64,000 nucleotides of DNA from Actinomycetes bacterium. Its GTDB lineage: Bacteria > Actinomycetota > Acidimicrobiia > Acidimicrobiales > Ilumatobacteraceae. This document shows positions 55,117 through 64,000 of the stretch, in pieces; positions within the stretch are counted from its first letter, which is position 1; each line of letters opens with the position of its first letter. The stretch spans positions 1-64,000 of the forward strand of contig JANYKS010000093.1 in NCBI GenBank assembly GCA_025358125.1, given 5' to 3'. Position numbers and translations under genes: made by a program. The notes under the pieces were generated by a model. It searched no databases. It saw only the letters and a list, made by a program, of their open reading frames with translations, and was not told the origin of the DNA.

Positions 55117-55929
55117 GTGAGCGAGCCGGCGACGCCGTTGCGGATCCTGGTCTGCGTGAAGCGTGTGCCGGCACCCGGCGCGCGGATCACACTGACCGCC
55201 GACCACAGCGCGATCGACACCAAGAACCTCGGCTTCACCACGAGTCCTCACGAGGAGTGCGCGGTCGAAGAGGCAATCCGCCTCGTCGACAACCACGGTG
55301 GTTCGGCGACCGTGCTCACGCTCGGCCCAGCCGAGTCCGACGAGCAGCTGCGCTACGCGATATCGGTCGGTATCAACAAGGCCGTGCACGTCACGAACCC
55401 CGCGCTGGCCGACGGGGTCGACTGGGATCCGCAGGCGACCGCGAGCGCGCTGGCCGACGCGATCGCGTCGATCGAGGCCGACGACGGTGCCTTCGATCTG
55501 ATCCTGTTCGGCAACGAATCGGCAGACTCGGGTGGATTCCAGGTCGGCGTCCGCGTCGCCCGAAAGCTCGGACGGGCCATCGTCAACGGCATCAAGGGGA
55601 TCGAGATCGGCGTCTCGGGAGACGGGCACGCCACGGTCACCGCTCGGCGCGAGAGCACGTCCGGGTTCGAGGTCTACGAGCTCGCCCTGCCGGTTGTCCT
55701 GGGTGTGAAGGAAGGCCTCAACCTTCCTCGCTACCCGACCTTGCCCGGCCGGTTGAGGAGCAAGAAGGCCGAAGTTGCCGTGCACACGGCAGATCCGGTC
55801 CTCGGCGGTCTCGTCACCGAGAACTTCGACAACGCCGCCGAACTCGTTGTCCAGACCACGATGCTCGGCAATGGTGAGCAAGCGGCTCCGGCCATCGTCG
55901 ATCTGATCGAAAGGTTGGGCCTGCTGTGA
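55117..55929 (+). CDS. etfB: electron transfer flavoprotein beta subunit
   Basis: 270 residues, GTG start 6 bp after the dehydrogenase gene. RILVCVKRVPAPGARITL, then EECAVEEAIRLVDNHGG and the ETF-beta signature VARKLGRAIVNGIKGIEI, and later VTARRESTSGFEVYELALPVVLGVKEGLN in parts. With EtfA it takes electrons from the neighbouring dehydrogenases to the quinone pool via an ETF dehydrogenase not present here. Confidence 0.95.
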   Translation: MSEPATPLRILVCVKRVPAPGARITLTADHSAIDTKNLGFTTSPHEECAVEEAIRLVDNHGGSATVLTLGPAESDEQLRYAISVGINKAVHVTNPALADGVDWDPQATASALADAIASIEADDGAFDLILFGNESADSGGFQVGVRVARKLGRAIVNGIKGIEIGVSGDGHATVTARRESTSGFEVYELALPVVLGVKEGLNLPRYPTLPGRLRSKKAEVAVHTADPVLGGLVTENFDNAAELVVQTTMLGNGEQAAPAIVDLIERLGLL

Positions 55930-56918
55930 ACGAGATCCTGGTCATCGTCGAACATGATCGCGGCGAAGCGGTGGAGACCTCGTACCAGTCGATCGGCTGC
56001 GCACGGGCGCTGCTCGCCGCGGGTGTCGGTACGTCGGTGACGGCGGTCCTCATCGGTGGCGAAGCCGACGGCCTCGTCACAGATCTCGGCGCGTACGGCG
56101 TGACGAAGGTCGTCCAGGTTCACCACGCCGAGCTCACCGACTACGCACCAGAGGCATGGGGCGAGGCCGTCGCCGAGCTCATCGCGGCTCGCGCCCCGGC
56201 CGCGGTCGTCGCCACCGGTACCGACCGCGGCAACGAGGTCCTCGCCTACGCCGCAGCCATCGCCGATCTCGCGTTCGCGGCCAATGTCACCGAGATCAAG
56301 CACGCCGGCGATGCCAGTCTCGACCTCACGCGCGCTCGTTGGGGCGGCAGCCTGCTCGAGCAGTCGAAGCTGATCGCTTCCGTCTACGTGCTGTCCGGCG
56401 TTGCGCACGTCTTCAGCGGCGAGCCCTCTCCCGACGATGTCGACACCGTCGCCGCAGTCGAAGTAGTCGTCGCCGACCTGTCCGAGAACGCGGCGCGCAC
56501 CCGCATCACCGATCGCGTCACTTTGTCGTCGGGCATCACGCTGACGACGGCCGCTGTCGTAGTCAGTGGCGGTCGCGGCGTCGGTTCTGCTGAGGGATTC
56601 GCCCCGCTCGTCGAACTCGCCGAATTGCTCGGCGGTGCTGTCGGCTGCTCGCGTGTCGTCACCAACAACGGCTGGCGTCCGCACAGTGATCAGGTCGGCC
56701 AGACCGGTAAGCGGATTGCACCCGAGCTGTACATCGCCTGCGGTATCTCGGGCGCGATCCAGCACTGGGTCGGGATGATGGCCTCCAAGCACGTCCTCGC
56801 GATCAACACCGACGGCGAGGCGAACATGGTCGGCAAGGCCGAGTACGCCGTGATCGGCGATCTGCACAAGATCCTCCCTGCCGTCAGCGCCGAGATCCGC
56901 AAACGCCGCAGCGCATAG
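55926..56918 (+). CDS. etfA: electron transfer flavoprotein alpha subunit
   Basis: 330 residues, GTG overlapping the etfB stop. The C-terminal FAD domain is clear: VVSGGRGVGSAEGF, VGCSRVVTNNGWRPHSDQVGQTGK, YIACGISGAIQHWVGM and INTDGEANMVGKAEYAVIGD. Last gene of the demethylation operon; followed by a C/T-rich tract and a hairpin. Confidence 0.96.
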   Translation: MNEILVIVEHDRGEAVETSYQSIGCARALLAAGVGTSVTAVLIGGEADGLVTDLGAYGVTKVVQVHHAELTDYAPEAWGEAVAELIAARAPAAVVATGTDRGNEVLAYAAAIADLAFAANVTEIKHAGDASLDLTRARWGGSLLEQSKLIASVYVLSGVAHVFSGEPSPDDVDTVAAVEVVVADLSENAARTRITDRVTLSSGITLTTAAVVVSGGRGVGSAEGFAPLVELAELLGGAVGCSRVVTNNGWRPHSDQVGQTGKRIAPELYIACGISGAIQHWVGMMASKHVLAINTDGEANMVGKAEYAVIGDLHKILPAVSAEIRKRRSA

Positions 56919-56972
56919 CCCCTCTCCCTCTCCCTCTCCCTCTCCCTCTCCCTGCTCCTCTCCCTCTCCGTC
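56919..56972 (+). repeat. CTCTCC polypyrimidine tract after etfA
   Basis: About eight copies of CTCTCC or near variants, giving a purine/pyrimidine-asymmetric stretch just after the etfA stop. Confidence 0.85.
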
Positions 56973-57005
56973 TCCTCACTCGTCGGGCGCGCTTTGAGCG
57001 GGCGC

Positions 57006-57024
57006 GGGCGCGCAAGTCGCGCCC
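57006..57024. terminator. hairpin between etfA and the convergent CoxL-like gene
   Basis: GGGCGCG (57006-57012) and CGCGCCC (57018-57024) with a 5-base loop. Fits a shared terminator; no T-tract. Confidence 0.5.
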
Positions 57025-57113
57025 ACCCTGCTCTGGCAATGGTGAGGATGTACTCCGCTGTGTCTTGGGAGCTGGCGTTGGCGAAGCCCTTGTGTTCGCC
57101 CACCAGTGACGGA

Positions 57114-59399
57114 CTAGCGGGCGTCGGCGATGGCTCGCCAGACTCGCTCGGCGGTGGCGGGCATGTCGATGTGCTTCACACCGAGATGGCTGAGCGCGTC
57201 GATGACAGCCGACTGTACGGCCGGCGTGCTGCCGATCGTTCCGCTCTCGCCGATCCCTTTTGCTCCGAGCGGGTTGAGCGGCGTCGGTGTCTCCATGTGG
57301 ATGATCTCGAAGCTGGGCAGTTCGGTCGCCGAGATCATCGCGTAGTCGGCCAGATTCGACGTGATCGGGTTGCCATCGTCGTCGTAGCGGACCTCTTCGA
57401 GCAGCGCCTGGGCCGCGCCCTGGGCGACCCCGCCGTGGATCTGACCCTCGAGCAGCAGCGGGTTGAGCACCCGGCCGGCATCGTCGCAGGCGACGTGGCG
57501 GAGGTGCTTGACCCTCCCGGTCTCGGTGTCGACCTCGACGACGGCCACGTGGGCTCCGAACGGGTACGTCGCGCTGGCGGCGGAGAACGTGGTGTCCTGC
57601 TTGAGGCCGCCGTCGCCTTTCATCGCGACGGACAGATCGGCCCAGGTCTTGGACACTGCCGGAGTGCCGGTGACGTGGAAGCTGCCCGACGCCTTGTCGA
57701 GTACGACATCGGCTTCGTCGGCTTCGAGCAACCGAGCGGCGAGTTTGGATGCCTGCCCGACCAGTTCGATCGCTGCCTGGTTGACGGCAGCGCCGCCGTG
57801 TTGCAGCGAACGTGAGCCCATCGTGCCGCCACCGACGGGGACGAGATCGGTGTCGCCCCACACGAGATCGATCTGGTCCATCGGGATGCCCGTCTGGTCA
57901 GAGGCGATCATCGCGAACGCGGTCGCATGGCCCTGGCCGTGAGGCGAGGCGCCGGTGTAGACGATTGCCCGGCCGTCCTCGAGCACCTCGATCTTGGCGC
58001 TTTCTCCGAGCGGCGGTACGCCGCCTGTGATCTCGACGTACACCGACACGCCGATGCCGATCTGGGTCGAGTCGCCACGCTCACGGCGGCTCTTTTGGTC
58101 TGCCCGCAAAGTTGTGTAGTCAGCGGCATCGAGTGCCTTGTCGAGCGCGACCTCGAAATCGCCGACGTCGTAGGTCTGGCCGATCGCTGTGGTGTGCGGC
58201 TCCAGGAACTTCGGGATCAGGTTGACGCGTCGCACCTCGGCCGGATCCATGCCGATTTCGAGCGCGAACATGTCCATCGCCCGCTCGATTGCAGCGGTGG
58301 CCTCCGGACGACCGGCGCCTCGGTAGGCGACGACCGGCGTGGTATTGGTGACGACGCTGGTGGTGCGGCACTCGATGTTGGGGATTGCATACACGCCGCT
58401 CGCCATCGGCCGGGTCATGAACGGAGCGAGAACGGTGCCCAGGTCGGCGAAGCCGCCCGAGTCCTGGATCGCGTGGAGCTGATAGTGCGAGACCCTGCCG
58501 TCGCGCGAGCCGCCGATCGTGATGTACTGCAGTTGGGCCCGGCCGTGTCCGAGTGCGACCATGCTCTCACTGCGGGTCTCGCGCCATGCAATGGGACGGC
58601 CGATCTTTTTCGAGATCGCGCCGAGCAGCAACTCTTCCGGATACGCGCCGATCTTGGCGCCGAAGCCGCCGCCGACATCCGGTGTGATGATTCGCACGGC
58701 GGCGGGGTCGACGCCGTTCTGGGCGACGACCGCGTCCTTCACGCCCTGCGCGTGCTGGGTGCTGATCCACTGGAACAGGCGGCCATCGACCCACGCGACG
58801 GCCGAGCCGCGCACCTCCATCGGGCACGGGGCGACCCGCTGGTTCATGTACCGGCCCTTGACAACGACGTCGCAGCCCTCGAAGAACGTGTCACCCGTGT
58901 TCTCGGGCATGCCGAGCGCCGTCGTGTCGAACACCACGTTGCTGCCGGTGTCGGGGTAGATCAGCGTGGTCGAGGTCATCGATGCCTCGACGTCGATGAG
59001 TGGCTCCAGCGGTTCGATTTCGACGATGACGGCACCGACTGCGTCTTCGCCCTGGTTGCGCTGCTCACTGACGATGACTGCGACCGCCTCGCCGACATAG
59101 CGGACTTTCTCGGTCGCCAACAGCGTGCGCGCGACCGTCGGGTTGAACGGAGACGGCGACGGCGCCAGATCGAGGTCGGCGGCGGTGTAGATCGCGATGA
59201 TGCCGGGCAACGCGAGTGCCTCTGCTGTGTCGACGGAGATGATGTTGCCGTGGGCCACCTGGCTGCGGACGTAGGTGATGTGTGCTGCACCCTCCAGCAA
59301 CGGCTCGTCGGTCATGTCGTCGACGTACGTACCACCGACGGTCAAGAACTTCGGGTCTTCCTTGCGGAGAACACGATTACCGAGAATGCTGCCGCTCAC
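57114..59399 (-). CDS. orphan CoxL-type molybdopterin subunit, form II (AYRGAGR)
   Basis: 761 residues from the GTG at 59399, with a G-rich ribosome binding site (AGGGGG) upstream. Active-site loop AYRGAGR at about residues 358-364, GGGFGAKIG, and C-terminal GAKGIGESGTIGSTPA with the catalytic Glu. A xanthine-dehydrogenase-family molybdenum subunit, but there is no small Fe-S or FAD subunit gene next to it, unlike the complete coxSLM set at 19-22.7 kb. It may share subunits with that set or with genes elsewhere. Substrate unknown. Confidence 0.92.
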   Translation of the reverse strand: MSGSILGNRVLRKEDPKFLTVGGTYVDDMTDEPLLEGAAHITYVRSQVAHGNIISVDTAEALALPGIIAIYTAADLDLAPSPSPFNPTVARTLLATEKVRYVGEAVAVIVSEQRNQGEDAVGAVIVEIEPLEPLIDVEASMTSTTLIYPDTGSNVVFDTTALGMPENTGDTFFEGCDVVVKGRYMNQRVAPCPMEVRGSAVAWVDGRLFQWISTQHAQGVKDAVVAQNGVDPAAVRIITPDVGGGFGAKIGAYPEELLLGAISKKIGRPIAWRETRSESMVALGHGRAQLQYITIGGSRDGRVSHYQLHAIQDSGGFADLGTVLAPFMTRPMASGVYAIPNIECRTTSVVTNTTPVVAYRGAGRPEATAAIERAMDMFALEIGMDPAEVRRVNLIPKFLEPHTTAIGQTYDVGDFEVALDKALDAADYTTLRADQKSRRERGDSTQIGIGVSVYVEITGGVPPLGESAKIEVLEDGRAIVYTGASPHGQGHATAFAMIASDQTGIPMDQIDLVWGDTDLVPVGGGTMGSRSLQHGGAAVNQAAIELVGQASKLAARLLEADEADVVLDKASGSFHVTGTPAVSKTWADLSVAMKGDGGLKQDTTFSAASATYPFGAHVAVVEVDTETGRVKHLRHVACDDAGRVLNPLLLEGQIHGGVAQGAAQALLEEVRYDDDGNPITSNLADYAMISATELPSFEIIHMETPTPLNPLGAKGIGESGTIGSTPAVQSAVIDALSHLGVKHIDMPATAERVWRAIADAR

Positions 59400-59508
59400 G
59401 CGGACCCCCTGAGAACACGACTGATGTGACCACCCGACCCTATCCAGTCGGGTCGAGGGCAAGGCAGTCCGACACGAAATCGTGCACCGGCGAAGTCCGC
59501 GACAGCGG

Positions 59509-60126
59509 CTACGGAGTGGTGGTCGGGGCTGGCACAGCGGTGGCAGCCGTTGCTTGCGCCTCGCGGATCGCGATGATCTGGGTGACCTGATCGAACGGCC
59601 AGCCAGGTGGCAGCACGACCGGCGCTTTGCCGACGGGCAGGACCGTGATCCGCTGCTCGCCTGCGTCGACGTAGTTGATCCCCGACCGGGCCGCCTCCTT
59701 GATCCCGGTATCGGTCTGAAGCCGGTCGACCTCGGATTGCAATTGGTCGTTGGCTCGGTTGAGCGTGTCCAGTTCACTCGTGCGGATCTTGAGATCGTCG
59801 CGCTGCTTGAACCACGACTGCACCGGCAGTACGAACAGCGCTGCGGCGACGGCCAGCGCGATCAGTGTCCCGAACAGGCCGAGCACGAGCCGACCGCGCC
59901 GCTGTGGTACGAGCTGCTTGCTCCGTGCGATGGGAGTCGTGAAGTCACGGATTCGGCCGGTGCGGTCGTCATCGTCGGAGTCGGCCGCCAAGCTGGTCGC
60001 GCGTTTGGCGTCTGACCGTTTGGTGTCTGACCGTTTGGTGTCTGACCGCTTGGCTGTGGGCGTCGAACGAGCAGCCGTGTGCACACGCGGGCGCGGGATC
60101 GTGCTGGTGCGGTGTCCGTCGTTCAC
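59509..60126 (-). CDS. FtsB/DivIC-like septum formation initiator
   Basis: 205 residues from the GTG at 60126. A basic, repeat-rich cytoplasmic tail (KRSDT three times) leads to one membrane helix (LVLGLFGTLIALAVAAALFVLP) and a periplasmic coiled coil (LKIRTSELDTLNRANDQLQSEVDRL) ending in a Thr/Pro tail. It fits the FtsB/DivIC family of divisome proteins. Directly follows eno, as in Mycobacterium and other actinobacteria, 37 bp away. Confidence 0.88.
   Translation of the reverse strand: MNDGHRTSTIPRPRVHTAARSTPTAKRSDTKRSDTKRSDAKRATSLAADSDDDDRTGRIRDFTTPIARSKQLVPQRRGRLVLGLFGTLIALAVAAALFVLPVQSWFKQRDDLKIRTSELDTLNRANDQLQSEVDRLQTDTGIKEAARSGINYVDAGEQRITVLPVGKAPVVLPPGWPFDQVTQIIAIREAQATAATAVPAPTTTP
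60002..60046 (-). repeat. 15-bp tandem repeat in ftsB
   Basis: Three copies of CGTTTGGTGTCTGAC (+ strand; first has one change) code the KRSDT pentapeptide repeat in the cytoplasmic tail. Confidence 0.9.
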
Positions 60127-60163
60127 GTGGATCAGCTTCGCACCTTTACCGGCGCGATCGGCG

Positions 60164-61525
<1,362 letters not shown>

Positions 61526-61532
61526 TCAGCAC

Positions 61533-63191
61533 GTGACCGCCCAGACCGACGCGAGTTTTCCGCCGCCAGCGCCGCCGCGAGCTCAGACAGCAGCGCCGAT
61601 GGCGGTCGACGATGCGCCGCGGATCCCGACGAGGCCGAAGGGCGAACGTCAGCCGCTGCTGCCCAGCCAGCGGCCTGCGGCCGTGGAGCCGGAGCCGGAT
61701 TCGGGCGATGACGACCCAACCGCCCGTCCCCACTTCGAGGTCCGCCAGCCGACCTCGGACATTGCAATCCGCTGGGTGATCGTTTCGTTGCCGGTCGCGC
61801 TGGCCGTCATCGCGGGCCTGTTCGGAGCCCACTTCCAGGAGGCACGCGCCACCTACCGTCGCGGCGGAGTGCCCGAACTCGGCGGGTACCTGCGAACGAC
61901 TCGGCAGTTGCTCGCCTACATGAGTGCCGTCGGAGTCGAAGGTCTCGCCGCGCTCGCACTGTGGAGCGGCTTGATGGTCACGAACACGTGCCGTGTTTGT
62001 CGCAGCCTGCGCACACCGTGGTTCGGGGCGGTCGGTTGGCTGATCGCGCCAGCGCTCGGCATCGCTGCCCACCTCTCGCTCGACAAGCGGTTGAATGCCG
62101 GATCGCTGATCGGGTTCACCGTCTTTCTCGCAGCGCTCTATCTGCCGTTCGGCACGCTCGGGGGCGCAGCCAGCGACCTCGGTGGATCTCCGCATCTCGC
62201 GCGGGTGTGGTTCCTTGCATCGGTCGTCGGCGCGTTCTTGCTGATCGTCGGTGTTTCCGGCTCGACCCGCAGCCTGCCGACCTCGAACCCGCAAGACTTG
62301 CTGAGGATCAGGGCCATCGCCTGCTACCTCGCGGCGATGATGTTGCTCGCCTCGAGCGCGCTGGCCCTCGCGACCGCCCGGAATCTGGGCTCGCTCATCT
62401 CGCATCGATGGGAACGAGAATTCGACCCGGAGAGAGTTCTCGCCAAGGCCGATCGGATCAAGACCAGGTCGAGCCGTGGCCGGAGGAGCCCAATCCCCAA
62501 TCTGTTCTTGCGGGTGTTGGTCACTGCGTTGTTGGTGCTGACCGCTCTTGCATCCGTGAGCGCGTTGTTCTGGTTCCGTGGCCGGGCCATTCAACTGAGC
62601 ACCAAGACCGACTCGCTCGAGCGTGGCCAACTGCTCGACCGCTTCCGAACGCTCATCCTCCAGATCGGCGTCGTAGCCGTGGCCTTCCACGCGGTCTACG
62701 TCCTGTGGGCAATCGTTGCCGCCATCAATGCCCGTCGCCGAAGCATCACGGCGCCGCCTCCGATCGCGGTGGTTTCGGCGTTCCTCCTCGGCCCGATCGT
62801 CGCCGTCATCGGATGGGCCATCGGTCGCGAATTCGGCGCGGCGGTGTTCGTCGTCGGGCTGGTGATGACAATCGGAGGTTTTGTCGTCGGGCAGTTGGTA
62901 CTCGGACGGACCGTATCGATGCTCGGTCAACGCGGCCGAATCTTCGTCGGCTGGTTGGTGATCGACTTCGGCGCTGTTCTGATCGGCGCATTCGTTTCAC
63001 ATTTCGGCACGACCAGGATCCAGTTGGTCTCCCTCGGTGTGCTGCAGATCGGCTTCGCGTTCGTCGGCGCGGCGATGGCTTGGACAGCGATGACCCGGCT
63101 CGACCGCGCCTGTCGCGCCAATGATTCGATCGTCCTCGCCGGGCCCGGTCAGGCGCCGACTTCGCTGGCCTTCACGTCGTCCCACAGCTGA
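61533..63191 (+). CDS. multi-pass membrane protein of unknown function
   Basis: 552 residues from the GTG at 61533; an ATG at 61596 is an alternative. A Pro/Ala-rich cytoplasmic tail of about 85 residues is followed by some ten hydrophobic segments in two clusters, separated by a basic linker (KADRIKTRSSRGRRS). A CRVCRSLRTPWFG motif with two Cys sits after the second helix. I recognise no family. It lies between divergent eno and convergent mazG, with its 3' end overlapping mazG by 43 bp. Confidence 0.65.
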   Translation: MTAQTDASFPPPAPPRAQTAAPMAVDDAPRIPTRPKGERQPLLPSQRPAAVEPEPDSGDDDPTARPHFEVRQPTSDIAIRWVIVSLPVALAVIAGLFGAHFQEARATYRRGGVPELGGYLRTTRQLLAYMSAVGVEGLAALALWSGLMVTNTCRVCRSLRTPWFGAVGWLIAPALGIAAHLSLDKRLNAGSLIGFTVFLAALYLPFGTLGGAASDLGGSPHLARVWFLASVVGAFLLIVGVSGSTRSLPTSNPQDLLRIRAIACYLAAMMLLASSALALATARNLGSLISHRWEREFDPERVLAKADRIKTRSSRGRRSPIPNLFLRVLVTALLVLTALASVSALFWFRGRAIQLSTKTDSLERGQLLDRFRTLILQIGVVAVAFHAVYVLWAIVAAINARRRSITAPPPIAVVSAFLLGPIVAVIGWAIGREFGAAVFVVGLVMTIGGFVVGQLVLGRTVSMLGQRGRIFVGWLVIDFGAVLIGAFVSHFGTTRIQLVSLGVLQIGFAFVGAAMAWTAMTRLDRACRANDSIVLAGPGQAPTSLAFTSSHS

Positions 63192-64000
63192 TCGAGGGTG
63201 GCCGGCCCGCCCGTGCCGAGCTCGATACCACGCTCCGCGGCGAGGCGTTCGACGCCCTCGAGTCGACGCCTGAACTTGGACACCGCGGCACGCAGCGAAA
63301 CCTCCGGATCGATCTTGAGATGGCGGGCGACGTTGACCACCGAGAACAGCAGATCGCCGAGTTCGTCAGCAGTGGCTTGGTGGTCCCCGGATGCGTGCGC
63401 GGCCATGACCTCCGCCGTCTCCTCGGCGATCTTCGAGAGCGCGCCCGTGACATCGGGCCAATCGAAACCGATGCCGGCAGCCTTGCGCTGGGCCTTGTAG
63501 GCGTACGACAGCGACGGCAGCGATGACGGGATGCCGTCGAAGATGCTGGTACGGCCCTTCTCGGCCCGCTTGATGGTTTCCCAGTTGCTGAGGACCTCGT
63601 CGGTGGATTCGACCTGCACCGCGGCGAAGACATGGGGATGGCGGCGGACGAGCTTGTCGTGCACACCCTGGGTGATGTCGGCGATGGTGAACCGTCCCTG
63701 CTGCTCGGCGATCGTTGCGTGGAACTCGATCTGATACAGCAGGTCGCCGAGTTCTTCGATCAGTGCCTCGTCGGTCGATGGGTCATCGGCAACGAGCGCC
63801 TGCAGCGCGTCCACCACCTCATAGGTCTCCTCGAGCAGATACGGGATCAGACTCGCGTGGGTCTGCTCGATATCCCACGGGCATTGCTCGCGAAGCGCGC
63901 GGGTGAGCGCATGGAATCTCGCGTAGTGCTCGGCAACGGCAACGTCGAGCTGGGGCACGTAGATGCTCGTCAGATGATCTGCCTCCACGGCCGTGTCCAT
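63149..64000 (-). CDS. mazG: nucleoside triphosphate pyrophosphohydrolase MazG
   Basis: 283 residues to an ATG that ends exactly at the window edge, so the true start may lie beyond. Two MazG halves: CPWDIEQTHASLIPYLLEET with EELGDLLYQIEFHA, and later KIAEETAEVMAA with ELGDLLFSVVNVARH; the ExxE and ExxD metal sites are kept in both. It hydrolyses (d)NTPs to monophosphates and PPi, a house-cleaning or stringent-response role. Close to eno and ftsB as in mycobacteria. Confidence 0.95.
   Translation of the reverse strand: MDTAVEADHLTSIYVPQLDVAVAEHYARFHALTRALREQCPWDIEQTHASLIPYLLEETYEVVDALQALVADDPSTDEALIEELGDLLYQIEFHATIAEQQGRFTIADITQGVHDKLVRRHPHVFAAVQVESTDEVLSNWETIKRAEKGRTSIFDGIPSSLPSLSYAYKAQRKAAGIGFDWPDVTGALSKIAEETAEVMAAHASGDHQATADELGDLLFSVVNVARHLKIDPEVSLRAAVSKFRRRLEGVERLAAERGIELGTGGPATLDQLWDDVKASEVGA

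Overview
The window is high-GC chromosomal DNA with tightly packed genes, many of them joined by ATGA, GTGA or TAATG stop/start overlaps. Gene content and synteny point to a free-living aerobic actinobacterium, most likely of the class Acidimicrobiia (inference): mazG, eno and ftsB sit close together, and there are a DUF501 protein, form II CoxL-type molybdenum hydroxylases, an LPxTG surface protein and a GlgX debranching enzyme. I see no rRNA, tRNA, CRISPR array, transposase, integrase or phage gene.

Layout. 1-5.5 kb: end of a nucleoside/sugar-type ABC permease gene, a secreted SGNH (DUF459) protein, an LPxTG protein, a Nudix hydrolase and an enoyl-CoA hydratase. 5.5-7.2 kb: an operon of DUF501, a half-length Ppx/GppA protein and a GNAT acetyltransferase. 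7.2-12.8 kb: maturation genes for a molybdenum hydroxylase (coxG, mocA-like, xdhC/coxF, coxI, coxE, coxD), interrupted by a divergent NlpC/P60 gene; the structural genes coxS-coxL-coxM (form II signature) lie at 19.0-22.7 kb. 12.8-19 kb: glgX, a PuuB-like FAD oxidase, an SDR, a Dabb protein, a PAP2 membrane protein and a GTGA-coupled PIN-like gene.

22.8-56.9 kb reads as one large choline/glycine-betaine island. It holds a ProXWV-type betaine transporter (with a fused double permease), two FAD/aminomethyltransferase proteins of the dimethylglycine/sarcosine dehydrogenase family, a choline-kinase-like protein, a homocysteine methyltransferase, a BetA-like choline dehydrogenase, EtfA/EtfB, and a corrinoid methyl-transfer module: MttB-family methyltransferase, corrinoid protein, methyl-THF methyltransferase, reductive activator, DUF1638 and a Virulence_fact-family protein. 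Beside it, on the other strand, is a folate one-carbon operon metF-fhs-folD-fdhA-fdhB-fdhC-folC. Together these could strip the methyl groups from betaine onto tetrahydrofolate, oxidise them through methyl-, methylene- and formyl-THF to formate (with ATP from reverse Fhs) and then to CO2 with NADH from the formate dehydrogenase. An IclR regulator gene lies between the two arms.

The most striking sequence feature is that the catalytic formate dehydrogenase subunit is interrupted by an in-frame TGA (41173-41175), in the exact context of the selenocysteine of E. coli FdhF and followed at the right distance by a SECIS-type hairpin with a GGUCU loop. It should be read as one selenoprotein (39448-41439). 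Its N-terminal [4Fe-4S] domain is missing and is instead found at the C-terminus of a separate Fe-S subunit two genes downstream, so the catalytic subunit is also split. A second theme is that short tandem duplications (9-18 bp) recur at the ends of genes across the whole window.

57-64 kb: an orphan second form II CoxL-type protein, ftsB, eno, a multi-pass membrane protein and mazG, which reaches the window edge.
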